This document shows positions 51,749 to 62,329 of a stretch of DNA of 64,000 bases, piece by piece (within the stretch, counting starts at the first letter, position 1; every line of letters begins with the position of its first letter). The notes under the pieces were generated by a model. It searched no databases. It saw nothing but the letters and a program-made list of their open reading frames with translations, and had not been told where the DNA came from. The position numbers and the translations under genes were made by a program. The DNA is taken from NCBI RefSeq assembly GCF_018129405.1, contig NZ_JAFCLP010000013.1:124001-188000 (forward strand), given 5' to 3'. This DNA is from Bradyrhizobium iriomotense (GTDB taxonomy: Bacteria > Pseudomonadota > Alphaproteobacteria > Rhizobiales > Xanthobacteraceae).

Positions 51749-53632
51749 TTACCCGACCGATATCACACGGTCCGACGGATTGGCAGCGTAGAGCTCGTCG
51801 ATCAAGGCGGTACGATGCTCCAGCACCGCGCGCTGGTTGATCGAGCCCTTGTCGGTGACCTCGCCCTTGTCGATCGAGAGCGGCGTGTCCATCAGGATCG
51901 CGCGGGTGATCCGGGTCGAGGATCCCGTGGCTTGGCTGAGGAAGCGCGTCAGGCGCTCGCGAAATGCCTCGCGCACCAGCCGGTCGCGCGTGGCGACGAC
52001 GAGATCGTCCGCCGGCAGCGTCGGATTGATCAGGCGGCAACCGTCGAGGTCGAGCACGACCAGCGCGGAGACCTCGTCGCGGTTGATGCCGGCGATGACG
52101 ACGTCGCGCACCAGAGGCGCGCAGGCCGCGGTGAGGCGCGCGCGCAGGGGGCCGACGCTGACCCAGGTGCCGCTGGCGAGCTTGAAGTCCTCGCTGACGC
52201 GGCCGTCGAAATCGAAGCCGGCGTTGAAATCATCGGGATCGGCGGGCTTGAGCGCATCGCCCATCTTGTAAAATCCTTCCTCGTCGAAGGATTTTGCGGT
52301 GATGTCGGGTTGGCGCCAGTAGCCGGGCATGACGTTCGGTCCCTTGGCACGGACCTCCAGCTTGCCGTTGTTCGGCACCAGCTTGGCGTCGTTCCCTGAA
52401 ACCGGCAGGCCGACATGGCCGGAGCGGCTGGTGCGCGGATTGACCGACATGAAGAACGGCGCGGTCTCGGTGGCACCAAGGCCGGTCAGCATCGGCACGC
52501 GATAGCCCTTTTCCTTCACCGCGAGCTCGTCGAGGCTGTTCCAGACGAACGGCGACAGCGCCGCGCCGGAGAAGAACATCGCATGCAGCCGGTCGAAGAA
52601 CTTTGCGCGCAGGCCCTGGTCGTCGCGCAAATAGGGCAGCAGCGATTCATAGCCCTTGGGCACGTTGAAATAGACGGTCGGCGAAATCTCCTGGAGATTG
52701 CGCACGGTCTCCTCGATGCCTCCAGGCACCGGCTTGCCGGCATCCAGATACATCGAGCCGCCATTGTAGAGCGTCAGCCCGATATTGTGGTTGCCGCCAA
52801 AAGTGTGGTTCCAGGGCAGCCAGTCGATGATGACGGGCGGCTCGTCCTTGAGGAAGGCGAGCGTCTCGCGCAGCATCACCTGGTTGGCGCAGATCATGCG
52901 CTGGGTGTTGATGACGGCCTTGGGATTGCCGGTCGAGCCCGAGGTCAGCAGGAATTTTGCGATCGTATCAGGGCCGATCTTGCCGTGCACCGCGTCGAGA
53001 TCGCCGCGGATCGGCGTCGCCATGAGATCGGCGAGCAGGGTGACGTCGCGGCCCGGTACGGTGCCCCAGGATGCCGCGATCTCGGTGCCGAGCGAGACAT
53101 TGGCGGCAAGCGCGTCGGCGAACTTGTCGGCGTCCTCTGCGAAGACGAGACCCGGCGTCAGCAGCTTCATCAGATAGGACAGCTTGCCGTAGTCCTTCGA
53201 CACCAGCGAATAGGCCGGCGACACCGGGCAGAACGGAACGCCGGCATAGAACGCGCCGAAGGCCAGCAGCGCATGGTCGATCGAATTGCCGGAGAGGATC
53301 ACGACCGGCCGCTCGGCCGACAGACCGCGCGCAATCAGGCTTGAAGCGATGTGCCGGCTCGCGGCGAGCAGCTCGGCATAGGTGATCTTGCGCCAGCCGC
53401 GGCCGCCTTCGCGCTCGGCCATGAAGACGCGGTCCGGCGTCGTCGTCGCCCAATGATGCAGGCGGTCGGTGATGCGGACCGGATAGTCGCCGAGCGGCTG
53501 CTTGGGCCGCAGATAGATCGTGCCGTCGTCGCGCCGCTCGATGTTGACGACGGGATCGCCGAACGAAATGGGCCGCAGCGGAGAATTGCTCGCGCCGCGC
53601 TCCATGCTGGAAGAGGACGGCTGCGCGCTCAT
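51749..53632 (-). CDS. fcs: Feruloyl-CoA synthase
   Basis: A 627-residue AMP-forming ligase. The N-terminal block [39 protein letters not shown] is characteristic of feruloyl-CoA synthases. [16 protein letters not shown] is the adenylation loop, and [11 protein letters not shown] and [13 protein letters not shown] follow. The C-domain catalytic lysine region is [20 protein letters not shown]. It activates ferulate, p-coumarate or caffeate with ATP and CoA in the cytoplasm. It is second in the operon, ten bases after the crotonase stop. Confidence 0.93.
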   Translation of the reverse strand: MSAQPSSSSMERGASNSPLRPISFGDPVVNIERRDDGTIYLRPKQPLGDYPVRITDRLHHWATTTPDRVFMAEREGGRGWRKITYAELLAASRHIASSLIARGLSAERPVVILSGNSIDHALLAFGAFYAGVPFCPVSPAYSLVSKDYGKLSYLMKLLTPGLVFAEDADKFADALAANVSLGTEIAASWGTVPGRDVTLLADLMATPIRGDLDAVHGKIGPDTIAKFLLTSGSTGNPKAVINTQRMICANQVMLRETLAFLKDEPPVIIDWLPWNHTFGGNHNIGLTLYNGGSMYLDAGKPVPGGIEETVRNLQEISPTVYFNVPKGYESLLPYLRDDQGLRAKFFDRLHAMFFSGAALSPFVWNSLDELAVKEKGYRVPMLTGLGATETAPFFMSVNPRTSRSGHVGLPVSGNDAKLVPNNGKLEVRAKGPNVMPGYWRQPDITAKSFDEEGFYKMGDALKPADPDDFNAGFDFDGRVSEDFKLASGTWVSVGPLRARLTAACAPLVRDVVIAGINRDEVSALVVLDLDGCRLINPTLPADDLVVATRDRLVREAFRERLTRFLSQATGSSTRITRAILMDTPLSIDKGEVTDKGSINQRAVLEHRTALIDELYAANPSDRVISVG

Positions 53633-53642
53633 GACTTTACGC

Positions 53643-54452
53643 TCATGACTTGGGCTTCACCTTGGCGGTCTTGTGCTCGAGGAATTCGCGGATCCTACGC
53701 TTGGCCTCCTTGTCGCTCTGCGCGACGGTGGCCATCAGCGATTCCATCAGCAGGCCGGTCTGCGGATTGGCTTCCGCGATCATCGGCAGCGCCTGGAGCA
53801 CGGCGAAATTCGTCAGCGGCGCGTTGGAGGCGATCTTGGTCGCAAGCTCCAGCGCCTTGCCGAGCCCGTTGCCGGCCTCCGTCAGATATTGCGCAAAGCC
53901 GTAGGAGGCGCCTTCGGTCGCGCTATAGACGCGTCCCGTCAGCATCATGTCCATCATCCTGGCAACGCCGATCAGCCGCGGCAGCCGCACCGAGCCTCCG
54001 CCGCCGACGAAGATGCCGCGCTGCCCCTCCGGCAGCGCGAAATAGGTCGAGGGCTCGGCGACGCGGATATGCGCGGCGCAGGCAAGCTCCAGCCCGCCGC
54101 CGATCACGGCGCCCCTGAGCGCCGCGATGACAGGCACGCGGCTGTACTGGATGCGGTCGAACACCCGGTGCCACATCTGGGAATGAAGGAGCCCGCCGGT
54201 CGCGTCGTGCTCGGTCAGCTCGGACAGGTCGAGACCACTGGAGAAATGGTCGCCGATGCCGTGGATGACGACCGCGCCGATGTCCTCGGGCAGGGAGGCA
54301 AAACACTCGCCGATTTCCAGGATGATGCCGTCATTGAGCGCATTGCGCTTGGCCGGCCGGTTCAGACCCACGGTCAGAACCCGGTCCGCCCGCTCGATCC
54401 TCAAAAGCCCGGAGGCGCCCGCGTCAGCGGTCTCGGCGTTTCCCTGTGTCAT
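53643..54452 (-). CDS. Crotonase-family enoyl-CoA hydratase (hydroxycinnamoyl-CoA candidate)
   Basis: A 269-residue crotonase: VGLNRPAKRNALNDGI, the oxyanion loop DHFSSGLDLSEL and GAVIGGGLELACAAHIRVAE, then LPEGQRGIFVGGGGSVRLPRLIG with a candidate catalytic glutamate in LPEGQ. Its place at the head of the feruloyl-CoA synthase operon suggests it hydrates hydroxycinnamoyl-CoA. Whether it also cleaves to aldehyde and acetyl-CoA is unknown, but the SDR and thioesterase argue for stepwise oxidation. A palindrome lies 20 bases upstream of its start. Confidence 0.85.
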   Translation of the reverse strand: MTQGNAETADAGASGLLRIERADRVLTVGLNRPAKRNALNDGIILEIGECFASLPEDIGAVVIHGIGDHFSSGLDLSELTEHDATGGLLHSQMWHRVFDRIQYSRVPVIAALRGAVIGGGLELACAAHIRVAEPSTYFALPEGQRGIFVGGGGSVRLPRLIGVARMMDMMLTGRVYSATEGASYGFAQYLTEAGNGLGKALELATKIASNAPLTNFAVLQALPMIAEANPQTGLLMESLMATVAQSDKEAKRRIREFLEHKTAKVKPKS

Positions 54453-54471
54453 TTGCGTCCTTGTCAGAATA

Positions 54472-54486
54472 GTTATGTTGTATAAC
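54472..54486. promoter_or_regulatory. Operator-like repeat upstream of the fcs operon (GTTAT-GTTGT-ATAAC)
   Basis: A perfect 5-base inverted repeat in an AT-rich promoter region, 20 bases before the crotonase ATG. Its core TTATGTTGTATAA resembles TTATATGATATAA upstream of pobA (59313-59325) in 10 of 13 positions. Confidence 0.65.
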
Positions 54487-54580
54487 GAATTTTGGAGGAG
54501 TCAAGGTGGGGGGCCTCCCCGGCGGCGGGGCCGCTACGCGAGTCTCGGCTCCCGCAGGAACGGGTAACCGCTCCGTGTCA

Positions 54581-55261
54581 TCAGCCCATCGCCACCTGGT
54601 CGCCCTTGGTCCCGTGCTCGCGTTGGTCGAGCCACATCGTGCCGAGCGCGAACGCCAGCCACCCGAAATTGTAGGCAAAGCCCATGATCAGAACGACCCA
54701 GCCGGGAATCGGCCCGACGGCCGCGCGATTAATAAGTTCCGTCAAGGTCAACGCAGGCGCCGGATGGATCGCAATCTTGCCGCAATAGGCGGTCGCCTGG
54801 ATGGCGAGGATCCAGACGTAGTTGCGACGCAACCGCCGTCCGGCCGCGCGGACAAACGAAATGTGATGGCGGGGCGCAGTGTAGTCGCGCGCGAGAACAG
54901 CCTTCCAGCCATCATCGTGCGTTTCACCGGTGAAGATTGGCGCATAGAAATTCCTCTCCAGCCAACGAGCCCGGGCACGCCAGACATTGAAATAGCGATA
55001 ACGCCGCGCCTCCATACCAAGGAACACGGCAAGGAGCAGTCCGACGAGTACGAGTGGCAGAGGCGAAGCTTCCGGGCTCGAAAAGGTCGTCGACAGTGCG
55101 ATGCCCATCGTGACGATCGCCCAATTGGTCGTGTTGTCGAGCCGCGTTCGCCAGATCGTCGATCGATAGACCTCGCCGCGGTAGAGATGAGCGATGGCGC
55201 CCATTTCGGCGGAGTCGAAGGTTTGTCGGGGGGCTGGTTCGCTGGAAGCCATAAGTGACAT
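54581..55261 (-). CDS. DUF2270 membrane protein
   Basis: A 226-residue protein with GAIAHLYRGEVYRSTIWRTRLDNTTNWAI, the start pattern of DUF2270, followed by two membrane segments (about 50-90), a soluble central part (WRARARWLERNFYAP) and two further segments near the C-terminus. The function is unknown. ATG 55261 is chosen as the first methionine in the conserved part. It lies downstream of the TRAP and DUF3237 genes and may be the last gene of that run. Confidence 0.78.
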   Translation of the reverse strand: MSLMASSEPAPRQTFDSAEMGAIAHLYRGEVYRSTIWRTRLDNTTNWAIVTMGIALSTTFSSPEASPLPLVLVGLLLAVFLGMEARRYRYFNVWRARARWLERNFYAPIFTGETHDDGWKAVLARDYTAPRHHISFVRAAGRRLRRNYVWILAIQATAYCGKIAIHPAPALTLTELINRAAVGPIPGWVVLIMGFAYNFGWLAFALGTMWLDQREHGTKGDQVAMG

Positions 55262-55340
55262 GGTGGGACTCCCGTGGTCTGCACAACTTGGCGCAGATCG
55301 CATTCTGAACCAGGTCCGCCCCGGGGCAAAGACCGATTCC

Positions 55341-55799
55341 TCACTCCACCTGATGCACGTCGATCACCACGCGATCCGCGTAGCGTGCGGCGGAGCCGAC
55401 AAAGATGTGCTGCATCAGCCAGCGATACTTTTCGTGCCCCGTTTCGAATTTCGGCACGGTACGGCAATAGATCAGTTGCGGGTCGACCGGCTCGCCGCGC
55501 TTCAGTCTCCGCAGCAGTTCCACCGGCCCGAAGCGGATGCCCTTGTTCTCCACGTAAACGGTGGCGCCGTCGTCGGTCTCGAAGGCGTACTTGGCTTCGA
55601 GATCGATCAGCTCGTTGGGGCGGATGGTCTGGAAGTCGGCGCCGAACGGCAGCACCTTGCCGGTGACCTCGCCTGTCACTTCGCCGCCGATGATCGGAAT
55701 GATGCGGCGGACGCCGATCCCGGTCTCACCGGCGGTGATGACATCGCCGATGCGCGCGGTGATGGTGAAGACGTATTTGGTTTCGAGGGTGGGTGTCAT
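55341..55799 (-). CDS. DUF3237 family protein
   Basis: A 152-residue soluble protein with the DUF3237 beta-barrel pattern: LETKYVFTITARIGD, GVRRIIPIIGGEVTGEVTGKVLPFGADFQ, YAFETDDGATVYVENKGIR, and a tail with YRWLMQHIFVGSAARYADRVVIDVHQV. The family is common beside aromatic-acid genes but has no established reaction. It lies between the TRAP DctM gene and DUF2270 on the same strand, so a link to the imported aromatic substrate is plausible. Confidence 0.82.
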   Translation of the reverse strand: MTPTLETKYVFTITARIGDVITAGETGIGVRRIIPIIGGEVTGEVTGKVLPFGADFQTIRPNELIDLEAKYAFETDDGATVYVENKGIRFGPVELLRRLKRGEPVDPQLIYCRTVPKFETGHEKYRWLMQHIFVGSAARYADRVVIDVHQVE

Positions 55800-55835
55800 C
55801 GCTTATCTCCAATCAATGGCGCCAAGCGCAGTGCC

Positions 55836-55980
55836 CTTCCTTCTCCCCTTGTGGGAGAAGGTGGGGCGAAGCGCCGGATGAGGGGTTGTCTCCGCGAACG
55901 CAGATGCGCGTGTGGAGAGAGACCCCTCACCCGTCTCGCCGCTTCGCGGCGAGCCACCCTCTCCCACAAGGGGAGAGGGG
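55836..55980. repeat. Palindromic repeat, family A
   Basis: CTTCTCCCCTTGTGGGAGAAGGTGG on the left and CCACCCTCTCCCACAAGGGGAGAGG on the right. It separates the DUF3237 and DctM genes. Confidence 0.78.
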
Positions 55981-56005
55981 ACGAGAGCTCGCCGCTCCAT
56001 CTACG

Positions 56006-57325
56006 CTAATGCGCCATCATCCGCGTCGGCAGCCATGTCGCCAGCAGCGGGAACGCGATCAGGATCACCAGTCGCACCAGGTCCGTCGCCACGAACGGGA
56101 TCACGCCCTTGAAGATCGTGGAGAACGACACGTCCTTCACCACGCTCTTGATGACGAAGACGTTCATGCCGACCGGTGGGTGGATCAGGCCGAGCTCGAC
56201 GGTCATCACGATGATGACGCCGAACCAGATCGGGTCGAAACCGAGATGCGTGATCACGGGGAAGATGATCGGCACGGTCAGGATGATCATCGCCATGGCG
56301 TCCATCAGGCAGCCGAGCACGAGATACATCACCATGATCAGCGCCAGCACGCCGTAGGGTCCGAGGCCGAGGCCGGTGAGGAATTCCGTCACCTTCTGCG
56401 GCGTCTGCGTCACCGTGAGGAAATAGCCGAAGATCAGCGCGCCGATCAGCACGGTGAACACGGCGGCCGCGGTGCGCGTCGCCTGCAGCAGCGAGGCCAG
56501 CACCTTCTCGCGGTCGAGCCGTCCGGTGACCATGCCGATGATGAAGGCGCCGGTGGCGCCGACGCCGCCGGCCTCCGTCGGCGTGAAGCGCGGCAGGAAG
56601 GGCAGACCATAGAGGCCGCCGATCACGAACACGAACAGCAGCACCGGCGCCCAGATCTCCTTCAGGCCCGCAAAGCGCTCGCGCCATGGCAGCACCTTGC
56701 CCTTGGGCAGGAAGTCGGGCCGGAAATATCCGATCAGGAAGATCGTGATCATGTACATGGTCATCGCCAAAAGGCCCGGGATGATGCCGGCGATGAAGAG
56801 TTTTCCGATGTCCTGCTCGGTGATGATGCCGTAGACCGCGAGCACGGTGGAGGGCGGCAGCATCGCGCCCAGCGTGCCGCCCGCCGCGATCACGCCGGTG
56901 GCGAAGGACTGCGGATAGCCGAAGCGGCGCATCTCCGGGTAAGCGACGGCGGAGAACGTCGCGGCGGTCGCCACCGACGAGCCGCAGATCGCGGCAAAGC
57001 CGCCGCAGGCGCCGACGGTGGCGATGCCGAGCCCGCCGCGCAAATGCCCGACGAAGCCGTTGGCGGCGCGGAACAGCTCGCGGCTCATGCCGGAATTGCT
57101 GACGAAGGAGCCCATCAGCAGGAACATCGGGATGACGCCGAAGGTGTAGTCGGTGACCGTGCGCATCGAGGTCTGGCCGACCAGCTTCAGCGCCGGTGTC
57201 GCACCGACCAGATAGGAGAAACCGGAGACGCCGACGAGGCCCATGGCCATGCCGACGGGCACGCGCAGCAGCATCAGGACGAACAGGGAAACGAAGCCGA
57301 TAACGGCGACGGCATCGGTGCTCAT
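56006..57325 (-). CDS. TRAP transporter large permease (DctM)
   Basis: A 439-residue twelve-segment inner-membrane protein of the DctM family, with MLLRVPVGMAMGLVGVSGF at the start, SFVSNSGMSRELFRAANGFVGHLRGGLGIATV, CGSSVATAATFSAVAYPEM and the PPSTVLAVYGIITEQDIGKLFIAGIIPG repeat typical of the family. It forms the sodium-coupled uptake channel with DctQ and takes substrate from DctP. Its start lies two bases past the DctQ stop, so the genes are coupled. Confidence 0.92.
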   Translation of the reverse strand: MSTDAVAVIGFVSLFVLMLLRVPVGMAMGLVGVSGFSYLVGATPALKLVGQTSMRTVTDYTFGVIPMFLLMGSFVSNSGMSRELFRAANGFVGHLRGGLGIATVGACGGFAAICGSSVATAATFSAVAYPEMRRFGYPQSFATGVIAAGGTLGAMLPPSTVLAVYGIITEQDIGKLFIAGIIPGLLAMTMYMITIFLIGYFRPDFLPKGKVLPWRERFAGLKEIWAPVLLFVFVIGGLYGLPFLPRFTPTEAGGVGATGAFIIGMVTGRLDREKVLASLLQATRTAAAVFTVLIGALIFGYFLTVTQTPQKVTEFLTGLGLGPYGVLALIMVMYLVLGCLMDAMAMIILTVPIIFPVITHLGFDPIWFGVIIVMTVELGLIHPPVGMNVFVIKSVVKDVSFSTIFKGVIPFVATDLVRLVILIAFPLLATWLPTRMMAH

Positions 57326-57327
57326 GA

Positions 57328-57837
57328 TTACTCCGTCGCCTTGATTTTGGGGTCGTGCATCTCTTCGGGATGGAAGATCAGCCGGTAGGTGCGGATCGCG
57401 ATCAGCAGCACGGCGGAGACGTCGCCGATCCAGGCGATAGCGAAGAACGGCCAGGTCGGCATGTGCATGTCGAAGGTCTGGACGTTGTCGTTGTAGGTGC
57501 CGCGCACCTTGTCGAACAGCGTCCAGGTCTGCACGGTGACGACGAACAGCAGCACCAATGTCGCGAACACGTCGATCCAGCGCTGATAGCGCGAGCTGAC
57601 ATTGCCCCAGACGAGGTCGACCGTGATGTGGGTGCCACGATAGGAGGTCGCCGCGATGCCCCAGAAGATCAGGATGCCGAGCAGCATGCGGCCGATGTCG
57701 AACGAGTCAGGGATCGAATAGTTCAGCGTGTTGCGCAAGAGCACCGACAGGAAGATGTCGAGCGCGACGATGCCGACAAAGCCGGCCGCGATCCATTCGA
57801 TCGTGTCGATAAAGCGATCCATCCAGGCGCGCTTCAT
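57328..57837 (-). CDS. TRAP transporter small permease (DctQ)
   Basis: A 169-residue four-segment membrane protein of the DctQ family: IEWIAAGFVGIVALDIFLSVLLRN, the GRMLLGILIFWGIAATSYRGTHITVDLVW motif typical of DctQ, then two more helices and a short tail. ATG 57837 is used because the upstream frame runs into a repeat. It stands two bases before DctM and after DctP in the same direction. Confidence 0.88.
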   Translation of the reverse strand: MKRAWMDRFIDTIEWIAAGFVGIVALDIFLSVLLRNTLNYSIPDSFDIGRMLLGILIFWGIAATSYRGTHITVDLVWGNVSSRYQRWIDVFATLVLLFVVTVQTWTLFDKVRGTYNDNVQTFDMHMPTWPFFAIAWIGDVSAVLLIAIRTYRLIFHPEEMHDPKIKATE

Positions 57838-57888
57838 GGGGGTGTCCTGTGTGATGTCATTCTCGCTCTCGACCCAGCGCGCTCTTCG

Positions 57889-58032
57889 CCTCTCCCCGCT
57901 TGCGGGGAGAGGCCGGAATGCGCGCGGAACGCGCGGATTCCGGGTGAGGGGGACTCTCCGCGAGTCCAACCGTCACCGTCCCCGCGGAGACTCCCCCTCA
58001 CCCCAACCCTCTCCCCGCAGGCGGGGAGAGGG
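57889..58032. repeat. Palindromic repeat, family A, full unit
   Basis: CCTCTCCCCGCTTGCGGGGAGAGG and CCCTCTCCCCGCAGGCGGGGAGAGGG hairpins flank GTGAGGGGGACTC / GACTCCCCCTCAC arms. It lies between DctP and DctQ genes, where it could set their different transcript levels. Confidence 0.82.
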
Positions 58033-58124
58033 GGACGAAGCAGCGTGCGCTCCTCACCTTCAACCCGCTTCCAGGACAACGGCGACGAGATGCCCCTCGC
58101 CGCCGTGTTCCGTTCGACGCGCGG

Positions 58125-59141
58125 CTATTCGGCCAGCGCGTTGTACTTCTTCAGCGAGGCCTTCAGATCCGCCAGCGCCGCGTCGGGATCGGCACCGGTC
58201 TTCTTGGCGCCGTCACCCCAGGTCTTCACCAGCGGCTCGGCCGCCTTCTTCCAGGCGGCGACCTGCTCGGGGTTCAGCTTGTAGACCTCGTGGCCGGATT
58301 CCGCCTTGATCTTGTCGATGCCGGCATCCTCGAACTTGCCCCAGTGCTCGCCGACCGCGCCCGCCATCTCGATCGTGCAATTCTTGTCGATCGCGGCCTT
58401 CTGCTTGTCGGACATCGAATTGTACTTGTCCTTGTTGATCACGAACACGAAGGTCGTGGTGTAGAGCGGCGCCTCCATGTCGTACTTCGTCACCTTGTCG
58501 ATGCCGAACAGCACGAGGGAGCCCCAGGGGAAGGTGACGCCGTCGGCGACGCCGCGCTCGATGATGTCGCGCACTTCCGGTGCCGACGACTGCACATTGG
58601 TGCCGCCGAGCGAGGTGACGAAATTCGCCATGGTGGCGTGGGCGGGGCGGATCTTCAGGCCCTTCACGTCCTCCGGCGTCACGATCTTCTTGGTCTTGGA
58701 GTGGAAGGAGGAGGGCGAGTGGACGAAGGCGAGGCAGTATTTGACGTCCTTCATCTCCTTTTCGGCATATTTGCGGTACCAGGCATCAAGCCCCATCGAT
58801 CCGCCCTTGGCGTCCGAGATCAGGAACGGCAATTCGCCGGCGCCGATGATCGGGAAGCGGCCGGGCTGGTAGCCGGGATTGACATAGGTGACGTCGGCGA
58901 TGCCGTCGCGGGCCATGTCGTAATGGTCGAATGCCTTGCCGAGCTGCTGGGCCGGAAACACTTTGCCCGTGATGGTGCCGCCGGAATCCTTGTTCACCGC
59001 GGCCACCCAGTCTTCCAGGGATTTCTGCAGCGGATGCGAGGCCGGCACCCAGTGTGAGACCTTCAGGTCAATTGTCTTGTCCTGCGCGAACGCAGGGCTC
59101 ACGCTTGCTGCCAGCAGCAAAGCCAGACAGGCTTTTCTCAT
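58125..59141 (-). CDS. TRAP transporter substrate-binding protein (DctP)
   Basis: A 338-residue periplasmic protein with a signal peptide (MRKACLALLLAASVSPAFA). The mature fold has LKVSHWVPASHPLQKSLEDWV and KGLKIRPAHATMANFVTSLGG, including the invariant DctP arginine (IRPAH) that salt-bridges a carboxylate. GVADGVTFPWGSLVLFG follows. It belongs to the group that binds aromatic or hydroxycinnamic acids in related bacteria, but the ligand is inferred. A GGGAGA site supports ATG 59141. Confidence 0.9.
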   Translation of the reverse strand: MRKACLALLLAASVSPAFAQDKTIDLKVSHWVPASHPLQKSLEDWVAAVNKDSGGTITGKVFPAQQLGKAFDHYDMARDGIADVTYVNPGYQPGRFPIIGAGELPFLISDAKGGSMGLDAWYRKYAEKEMKDVKYCLAFVHSPSSFHSKTKKIVTPEDVKGLKIRPAHATMANFVTSLGGTNVQSSAPEVRDIIERGVADGVTFPWGSLVLFGIDKVTKYDMEAPLYTTTFVFVINKDKYNSMSDKQKAAIDKNCTIEMAGAVGEHWGKFEDAGIDKIKAESGHEVYKLNPEQVAAWKKAAEPLVKTWGDGAKKTGADPDAALADLKASLKKYNALAE

Positions 59142-59195
59142 CACGCGTCTCTCCCTCTTTTTGACGGCGGGCTTCGTTGGCCCGGCCTCTTTAAT

Positions 59196-59205
59196 TAACA
59201 TGTTA
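59196..59205. promoter_or_regulatory. Palindrome TAACATGTTA upstream of dctP
   Basis: A perfect ten-base palindrome in an AT-rich stretch 55 bases before the dctP ATG. Its TTAAC...GTTAT context partly resembles the TTAT/ATAA sites at 54472 and 59311. A promoter or operator role is inferred. Confidence 0.45.
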
Positions 59206-59310
59206 TCTAATTGGCCGGCGCGTTCAAGCCGGAACTGACGCTTCGTCTACGTCAGCCATGTTGCATGGATTTGTCGCGATCAGCGCGACGCGCTCTCCCT
59301 TTTGCCCAAC

Positions 59311-60562
<1,252 letters not shown>

Positions 60563-60588
60563 AGCGGCACCGCCGTTTTGATCAAGAC

Positions 60589-60690
60589 TGTCATGCCCCG
60601 CGAAGGCGGGGCATCCAGTACTCCGAGACAGTGCGGCTAGAACCGAGCCGCTGCGGCGTACTGGATGCCCCGCCTTCGCGGGTGATGACA
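60589..60690. repeat. Palindromic repeat, family C
   Basis: TGTCATGCCCCGCGAAGGCGGGGC-ATCCAGTA and its mirror TACTGGAT-GCCCCGCCTTCGCGG-TGATGACA. It is the same element as 3684-3785. Confidence 0.85.
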
Positions 60691-60817
60691 GCTGTGGTGA
60701 GGCGACAGCGCAGCCCATTTCAAACACCCGCGCAAACCCCGTTTAAAACTTTGTAGGCGGTGAAACCGTCATCCACATCGCGTTCAATGGCCTCAGCCAC
60801 ATACACGCGAGACAGCC

Positions 60818-61237
60818 ATGACCTCCACCGACATCCCCGACGGCTTCGAGCCGCTCTTTCGCAAGAGCCCTCTCACCGAGCCCTGGGAGCCGCTCTATGC
60901 GAAGAAGACCGACAAGGCCGTCATCATCGGCCTGCGGCTGGCGAAGCCACATACCAACGGCCGCGGCCTGATCCATGGCGGCCTCATCACCGCGCTCGCC
61001 GACAATGCCATGGGCTATAGCTGCGCGCAGGCGACGGGCTGGACCACGTCGTTCGTGACGGTCTCGCTCTCGGTCGATTTCGCCGGCTCTGCGGAGATCG
61101 GCCAGTGGTGTTCGATCGAGAGCGATGTGATCAAGACCGGCAAGACGATCTGCTTCGCGCAAGCCCTGGTGAAGGCCGACGACGTCGTGATCGCGCGGGC
61201 GAGCGGGACGTTTCGCGTGGTGCCGAAGAAGGGTTAG
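60818..61237 (+). CDS. PaaI-family hotdog thioesterase
   Basis: A 139-residue acyl-CoA thioesterase with NGRGLIHGGLITALADNAMGYS, the HGG motif of the PaaI/YigI group; the catalytic Asp or Asn sits in ADNAMG and G57-type residues bind CoA. VSLSVDFAGSAEIGQWCSIESDVIKTGKTICFA completes the fold. Substrates range from phenylacetyl-CoA to medium-chain acyl-CoAs, not determined here. The ribosome site is weak. It stands between pobA and the LysR gene with repeats either side. Confidence 0.85.
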   Translation: MTSTDIPDGFEPLFRKSPLTEPWEPLYAKKTDKAVIIGLRLAKPHTNGRGLIHGGLITALADNAMGYSCAQATGWTTSFVTVSLSVDFAGSAEIGQWCSIESDVIKTGKTICFAQALVKADDVVIARASGTFRVVPKKG

Positions 61238-61238
61238 T

Positions 61239-61319
61239 TGTCGTTCCGGGGCGGTGCGAAGCGCCGAACCCGGAACCTCGAGATTCCGGGTTCTCGCTTC
61301 GCGAGCCCCGGAATGACAG
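61239..61319. repeat. Repeat family B
   Basis: GTCGTTCCGGGGCG and mirrored CCCCGGAATGAC ends, around GAACCCGGAACCTCGAGATTCCGGGTTC. It lies between the convergent thioesterase and LysR genes. Confidence 0.78.
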
Positions 61320-61322
61320 TGA

Positions 61323-62213
61323 TCACCCGAACCTCCACTCCGCCGTCTCCACCACGAGATCGATGAACGCGCGCACCTTGGCCGAAAGCAGGCGCGAGGT
61401 CGGGTAGACGATGTGGATCGGCAGCGCCGGCTGCTCGTATTTCGCCAGCACGATCTTCAGGCGTCCGCGCTTCAGCCCCTCGGCGGCCTGATAGGCCAGC
61501 ACCCGCGTCACGCCGCCGCCGGCCTCGGCATATTGCAGGGCGGCATCGGCGCTGTTGCTGGTGAAGCGCGGGGTCGGTGTCACCTCGATGTCACGGCCGT
61601 CCTGCACGAAGTGCCAGCTGGCCGATGGGCCGAACTGGATGGTCTGGTGCGCGGCGAGCGCTTCCGGCGTCTTCGGCTCGCCGTGGCGCTTCAAATAGAC
61701 GGGCGCGGCCACCACGATCCGTCGCATCTCGCCGACCTGGCGCGCCACCAGCGAGGAATCGGCGAGGTGGCCGATCCGCACCGCGGCGTCGACGGCATCT
61801 TCCACGAGATTGACGAAGTTGTCCGACAGCCTGAGCTCGGCGGCGACTTCGGGATAGCGCTTGAGATAAGCGGTCATCACCGGCCCGACATGCAGCCGGC
61901 CGAAGCCGACCGGCGCCGACACCACCAGCCGTCCGCTCGGCCGGTTGCGCTCCTCGCGCGCGGAGCCGTCGGCCTCCTCGACATCGGCGAGGATGCGCCG
62001 CGCGCGCTCCAGATAGCGCGTGCCGACGTCGGTCAGCGTCACTTGCCGCGTGGTCCGCTGCAGCAGCCGCGCGCCGAGATGCTCCTCCAGCGCCGCGATC
62101 AGCCGCGTCACCGCCGAGGGCGACAGCTTGAGCTTGCGCGCTGCCGGCGCAAAGCCGCGCAGATCGGCGACGGTGACGAAGACGTGCATGGCTTCCAGGC
62201 GGTCCATGGACAT
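61323..62213 (-). CDS. LysR-family transcriptional regulator
   Basis: A 296-residue regulator. The helix-turn-helix is at 4-63 (LEAMHVFVTVADLRGFAPAARKLKLSPSAVTRLIAALEEHLGARLLQRTTRQVTLTD), followed by the LysR substrate domain (RPSGRLVVSAPVGFGRLHVGPVMTAYL, VDAAVRIG). It probably controls the divergent flavin-oxidase-like gene and itself; a T-N11-A type repeat covers its start. The first methionine (62213) or the third residue (62207) may start it. Confidence 0.9.
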   Translation of the reverse strand: MSMDRLEAMHVFVTVADLRGFAPAARKLKLSPSAVTRLIAALEEHLGARLLQRTTRQVTLTDVGTRYLERARRILADVEEADGSAREERNRPSGRLVVSAPVGFGRLHVGPVMTAYLKRYPEVAAELRLSDNFVNLVEDAVDAAVRIGHLADSSLVARQVGEMRRIVVAAPVYLKRHGEPKTPEALAAHQTIQFGPSASWHFVQDGRDIEVTPTPRFTSNSADAALQYAEAGGGVTRVLAYQAAEGLKRGRLKIVLAKYEQPALPIHIVYPTSRLLSAKVRAFIDLVVETAEWRFG

Positions 62214-62235
62214 TATTGCATATATCGCAATGATG
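62211..62235. promoter_or_regulatory. LysR-type operator overlapping the regulator start
   Basis: CATTATTGC and GCAATGATG arms (eight of nine matching) around ATATATC. The inner TTGC-N7-GCAA gives the T-N11-A form expected for LysR proteins. It covers the first codon of the lysR gene, so binding could also shut off its own expression. Confidence 0.75.
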
Positions 62236-62329
62236 AAGTGTCAAGACGGTCAATTGTTTTAAACGCTGAAGGAGCCATGTTAAACCGCGAAAGACGCAGG
62301 AATGAGCCGGAATTTCAGGAGATGTTCCG

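Noticed and set aside
55793-57388. A 531-codon open frame on the plus strand
   Set aside because: Antisense to the DctM gene; the product is a His/Asp/Arg-rich string of the type produced by reading a membrane-protein gene backwards.
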